Shown: piece after piece, positions 60,189 to 63,162 of the stretch
Layout: each line of letters opens with the position of its first letter
Position numbering within the stretch: position 1 is the stretch's first letter
Notes under the pieces: generated by a model
The model's database searches: none
What the model was told of the DNA's origin: nothing
The model's input: only the letters and a program-made list of their open reading frames with translations
Source: an uncultured Collinsella sp.
Lineage (GTDB): Bacteria > Actinomycetota > Coriobacteriia > Coriobacteriales > Coriobacteriaceae
Length of the DNA: 63,162 nt
Direction of reading: 5' to 3'
Assembly: GCA_958415665.1 (NCBI GenBank)
Contig: CATYZK010000010.1
Span: 1-63,162 of the forward strand
Program-made: the position numbers and the translations under genes

Positions 60189-60313
60189 GTTTCGAGATTG
60201 AGAAATGCGATTGCGCCTGAGAAAAAATGTGAACGGCTCGGGGCTCAAGTATTACAATGAAGACCCGTAAGATGTGTATGGACAACTTCTACGGGAAGCG
60301 CAGGTAACTCAAT

Positions 60314-61975
60314 ATGACCAAGCATGTGTTCGTGACCGGTGGCGTGGTTTCGTCCCTGGGCAAGGGTATTACCGCGGCCTCGCTGGGCCGTCTGCTCAAG
60401 TCGCGCGGCTATAAGGTAACGATGCAAAAGGCCGACCCGTATCTGAACGTCGACCCCGGTACCATGAGCCCGTTCCAGCATGGTGAGGTCTTCGTTACCG
60501 AGGATGGTTACGAGTCCGACCTGGACCTGGGTCATTACGAGCGCTTTATTGATGAGAACCTGACCCGCGATTCCAACTTTACGACCGGTGCCATCTACAA
60601 AAGCCTCATCGCCCGCGAGCGTCGCGGCGACTTTTTGGGTGGTACCGTGCAGGTGATTCCTCACGTCACCAATGCCATTAAGGATAAGTTCCGCCGCATC
60701 GAGGAGCAGACCGGCTCTGATGTAGTCATCACCGAGCTGGGCGGCACGATCGGCGACATCGAGTCCCAACCGTTTGTCGAGGCCATTCGTCAGTACCGCA
60801 AGGAGGCCGGCCCCGAGAACGTCTGCTACATCCATGTGTCGCTCGTTCCCTATATCGCTGCTGCCCACGAGGTCAAGACCAAGCCCACGCAGCATTCCGT
60901 CAAGGAGCTCCGCAGCTTTGGCATCCAGCCCGATATCATCGTGCTGCGCTCCGACCACCATATCGATGACGCTATCCGCGGAAAGATCGCAAGCTTCTGC
61001 GACGTCGACACCGATTGCGTCTTTACCAACGAGGACTGCGCGAGTATTTACGATGTTCCGCAGCTGCTTGCCGAGCAGGACTTTGACCTGCGCATTTGCG
61101 AGCGCCTGGGTCTGGACCCGCGTGAGCGCGACATGAGCGAGTGGAACGAGTTCCTGCGCAAACAGAATCACGCCAACCATCACGCCGACAAGGTGAAGAT
61201 CGCCGTCGTTGGCAAGTACACGCAGCTGCCCGATGCGTACCTGTCGGTTATCGAGGCCCTGCACCATGCGGGCGTCTTCTACGATCGCCATGTGGACGTC
61301 CAGCTGGTCGACGGCGAGAGCCTCGACGAGCAGAATGTCTCCGAAGTTCTGGGCGACGCCTCGGGCATCCTGGTCCCCGGCGGCTTTGGCAAGCGCGCCC
61401 TGGAGGGCAAGATCCTCGCGGCCGAGTTTGCCCGCGAGCACAAGATTCCGTATCTGGGCATTTGCCTGGGTATGCAGGTGGCCGTGTGCGAGTTCGCCCG
61501 CAACGTCGTCGGCCTTGCTGGCGCCAGCTCCTCCGAGTTCGACCCGGACGGTCCGTTTAGCGTCATCGATCTGATGAGCTCGCAGGAGGATGTGACCGAG
61601 AAGGGCGGCACCATGCGTCTGGGCGCCTATCCGTGCAAGCTCGCCGCCGATACCCTCGCTCGCGAGGCATATGGCGAGGATCTCGTCTACGAGCGTCACC
61701 GTCACCGCTTTGAGTTTAACAACGCCTTCCGCGACCAGCTCGAGGACGCCGGCTTGGTTATCTCTGGTCTCTCGCCCGACGAGCGCCTGGTCGAGATGGT
61801 CGAGCTGCCGCGCGACGTGCATCCATGGTATGTGGCAACCCAGGCTCACCCCGAGTTCAAGAGCCGTCCGACCAACCCGCAGCCGCTGTTCCGAGAGTTC
61901 GTGCGTGCCTCGATCGGTCAGCACGAGGGTGTCGACCGCCTGCAGGTGACGCCCATGAACCTCGCTACGGACTAA
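60314..61975 (+). CDS. pyrG: CTP synthase
   Basis: A 553-aa CTP synthase (UTP plus ATP plus glutamine to CTP). The synthetase domain begins TKHVFVTGGVVSSLGKGITA with the P-loop; ADPYLNVDPGTMSP and GGTIGDIESQPFVEA follow. The glutaminase domain from about residue 300 has PYLGICLGMQVAVCEF with the nucleophile Cys, and the HPEFKSRP His/Glu near the end. Length is usual. The stop is two bases before the xerD GTG, so the genes are coupled. The upstream leader shows no pyrimidine attenuator that I can define. Confidence 0.96.
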   Translation: MTKHVFVTGGVVSSLGKGITAASLGRLLKSRGYKVTMQKADPYLNVDPGTMSPFQHGEVFVTEDGYESDLDLGHYERFIDENLTRDSNFTTGAIYKSLIARERRGDFLGGTVQVIPHVTNAIKDKFRRIEEQTGSDVVITELGGTIGDIESQPFVEAIRQYRKEAGPENVCYIHVSLVPYIAAAHEVKTKPTQHSVKELRSFGIQPDIIVLRSDHHIDDAIRGKIASFCDVDTDCVFTNEDCASIYDVPQLLAEQDFDLRICERLGLDPRERDMSEWNEFLRKQNHANHHADKVKIAVVGKYTQLPDAYLSVIEALHHAGVFYDRHVDVQLVDGESLDEQNVSEVLGDASGILVPGGFGKRALEGKILAAEFAREHKIPYLGICLGMQVAVCEFARNVVGLAGASSSEFDPDGPFSVIDLMSSQEDVTEKGGTMRLGAYPCKLAADTLAREAYGEDLVYERHRHRFEFNNAFRDQLEDAGLVISGLSPDERLVEMVELPRDVHPWYVATQAHPEFKSRPTNPQPLFREFVRASIGQHEGVDRLQVTPMNLATD

Positions 61976-61977
61976 GG

Positions 61978-62919
61978 GTGCCGGCGAACAAAGAACATAC
62001 CGAAGCTACTCCCTCGTCGCTCGCCGTGGCGGCGGGGGAGTATCTCGATTACCTCGCGGTCGAGCGGGGTTTGGCGCGCAACACGATTGCGGCCTATCGT
62101 CGTGACCTGACGACGTACTGCGCCTATCTGGAGCGGGCGGGCATCATGTCTTTTGATGAGGTGACTCGTCAGGTCGTGGAGGGCTTTGTCGCCGACCGTC
62201 GCGATGGGGGCTATTCCGATGCCTCGGTGGAGCGTGCGCTTGCGGCCGTGAAGGGCCTGCATGCCTTTTTGGTGCGCGATGGGGCTGTGGCCCAAAATCC
62301 AACGGCGGCGTTGCGCCTGCCTAAAAAGGCTGAGCGCTTGCCGGAGTATCTATCGGTGGAGGATGTCTCGGCGCTGCTCGATCAAGACTTCCCCGAGGGC
62401 GAGATGGGCTTGCGCGACCATGCCATCTTGGAAGTGCTCTACGGATGCGGTTTGCGTGTGAGCGAGTTGGTGGGGCTCGATGTGGGCGATATCCATCTCG
62501 ACGATGGTTTTGTGCTCGTTCGCGGTAAGGGCTCAAAGGAACGCCTGTCCCCGTTGGTGGGAAGCGCGGCGCGAGCTCTGACGCGCTATATAACTGAGGG
62601 GCGTTCTCGCTTGGCGGCCCATGCCCACGGAATCGAGACCTCGGCGGTCTTTTTAAATAAGAACGGCCGCCGTCTGTCGCGCCAGGGCATCCATGCCATC
62701 TGTGAGCGCTACGGGCGCCAGGTAGGGCTGGTGGGACTCCATCCCCATACGCTGCGCCACTCCTTTGCCACCCATATGCTTGCGGGCGGCGCAGACCTCC
62801 GTGTGCTACAGGAGATCTTGGGACATGCCGATATATCGACCACGCAGGTCTACACGCATGTCGATCGTACGCAACTGACCGAGGTCTATCTGGCGGCGCA
62901 CCCGCTGGCACATCGTTAA
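61978..62919 (+). CDS. xerD: Site-specific tyrosine recombinase XerD
   Basis: A 313-aa tyrosine recombinase of the XerD type, which with XerC resolves chromosome dimers at dif. A core-binding SAM-like domain (about 20-110) is followed by the catalytic domain. The catalytic set is visible: Arg in GCGLRVSELVGLD, Lys in VRGKGSKERLSPL, HTLRHSFATHMLAGGADLRV, LGHADISTTQVYTHVD (His, nucleophile Tyr). GTG 61978 is preferred; the longer upstream frame lies inside pyrG. The length, absence of phage genes and position after pyrG argue against an integrase. Confidence 0.9.
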   Translation: MPANKEHTEATPSSLAVAAGEYLDYLAVERGLARNTIAAYRRDLTTYCAYLERAGIMSFDEVTRQVVEGFVADRRDGGYSDASVERALAAVKGLHAFLVRDGAVAQNPTAALRLPKKAERLPEYLSVEDVSALLDQDFPEGEMGLRDHAILEVLYGCGLRVSELVGLDVGDIHLDDGFVLVRGKGSKERLSPLVGSAARALTRYITEGRSRLAAHAHGIETSAVFLNKNGRRLSRQGIHAICERYGRQVGLVGLHPHTLRHSFATHMLAGGADLRVLQEILGHADISTTQVYTHVDRTQLTEVYLAAHPLAHR

Positions 62920-62952
62920 CACATCGCTGGCCTGCATATCTATAGGTATTTG

Positions 62953-63020
62953 GGGACGGGCCCCAGATTGCCGCTGCGTGCTTTTGCGCTCGCATGGGCA
63001 ATCTGGGGCCCGTCCCATTT
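62953..63020 (+). terminator. Terminator hairpin after xerD
   Basis: A 20-bp arm starting GGGACGGGCCCCAGATTGCC (62953-62972) pairs perfectly with its complement at 62997-63016 and is followed by ATTTTT. Confidence 0.9.
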
Positions 63021-63118
63021 TTCGCCACTTGTCGTCGCGGTGGTGGGCCGCACGTGCCTTGGGTGGGGGAGTTTGGGGGCGATGTGAACGCCATGTAAAG
63101 GGACGCAAAAATCGCCTC

Positions 63119-63147
63119 AAGGTCAACTTGAAGGTTGAGGTTGAAAG
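63119..63147. promoter_or_regulatory. Motif like that at 14347-14392, at the window end
   Basis: CAACTTGAAGGTTGAGGTTG in the last 45 bp repeats the motif style seen at 14347. It probably belongs to the promoter of a gene beyond the window. Confidence 0.3.
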
Positions 63148-63162
63148 GCGGGGTGCCACAGG

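Noticed and set aside
60245..61924. A 559-codon minus-strand frame opposite pyrG
   Set aside because: It is a shadow of CTP synthase, with no start signal and no recognisable domain.
61978..62919. Tyrosine recombinase as a phage or island integrase
   Set aside because: Length, motif set and coupling to pyrG fit housekeeping XerD, and no phage genes or attachment repeats are nearby.
1..63162. CRISPR array, rRNA, tRNA or insertion sequence
   Set aside because: No regularly spaced direct repeats, no T-loop-like GGTTCGAATCC in a cloverleaf context and no transposase reading frame were found. The tandem repeats at 22136 and 57763 are coding or two-unit only.

Overview
The window is 63 kb of a high-GC, Gram-positive, fermentative chromosome. 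The gene set and gene style point to the Coriobacteriia, most likely a Collinsella-like gut bacterium. Pointers are acetate kinase and phosphotransacetylase with no respiratory genes, an arginine deiminase fermentation cluster, an LPXTG-anchored wall peptidase, a D-aspartate ligase/aspartate racemase pair and an ECF transporter. This assignment is inference; no rRNA or tRNA gene is visible. I see no insertion sequence, prophage or CRISPR array. Most genes are ordinary chromosomal ones. The stretch of about 29.3-37.1 kb (MerR, esterase, three MFS transporters, LysR) looks less GC-rich and less codon-biased than the rest.

Layout. 0.1-2.4 kb: a DUF2974 hydrolase and a nucleoid-associated protein. 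2.6-6.7 kb (minus): a lysine/DAP operon behind a lysine riboswitch, encoding a LysA-DapA fusion, DapB and DapH. An M20 amidohydrolase diverges from it (possibly the N-acetyl-DAP deacetylase). 8.1-13.1 kb: a HigBA toxin-antitoxin pair, a membrane protein, an MFS exporter, then an FxLYD protein, an HTH protein and a Ser/Thr kinase. 13.1-17.5 kb: a secreted coiled-coil wall hydrolase, a MOSC protein and the D-Asp ligase/racemase pair. 17.6-21.8 kb (minus): an ECF transport module with two TrpP-like S components, one fused double ATPase and EcfT, preceded by a 22-codon leader peptide with three tandem Trp codons and an intrinsic terminator. 21.9-25.2 kb: a sortase-type C69 dipeptidase, a 30-aa membrane peptide and a lipid kinase. 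25.3-29.1 kb: RNase D, a YugP protease and XseAB. 29.3-37.1 kb: regulators, an esterase and transporters. 37.2-41.1 kb: two tandem acetate kinases convergent with phosphotransacetylase. 41.3-43.6 kb: UDP-galactopyranose mutase and a glycosyltransferase. 43.7-49.9 kb (minus): P1 peptidase, Maf, DJ-1/PfpI, RlmD-type methyltransferase and polyphosphate kinase. 50-57.5 kb: arginine fermentation with two apparently identical arginine deiminase genes, an aminotransferase between them, ornithine carbamoyltransferase and a YfcC-type carrier. 58-62.9 kb: DUF1846 protein, winged-helix protein, CTP synthase and XerD.

The most notable signals are regulatory or structural rather than new protein families. 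They are the Trp-codon attenuator in front of an ECF module, which assigns it to tryptophan; the in-frame lysA-dapA fusion that keeps an internal ribosome-binding site; the twin arcA genes with conserved promoter and leader-hairpin blocks embedded in diverged flanks; a dispersed family of roughly 85-100 bp hairpin elements with a shared core; several very long intergenic inverted repeats; and a hairpin that sequesters the ribosome-binding site of the FxLYD gene.

All calls come from reading the sequence and from knowledge of protein families. No database search was run, so family names are recognitions, and RNA structures are hand-paired.
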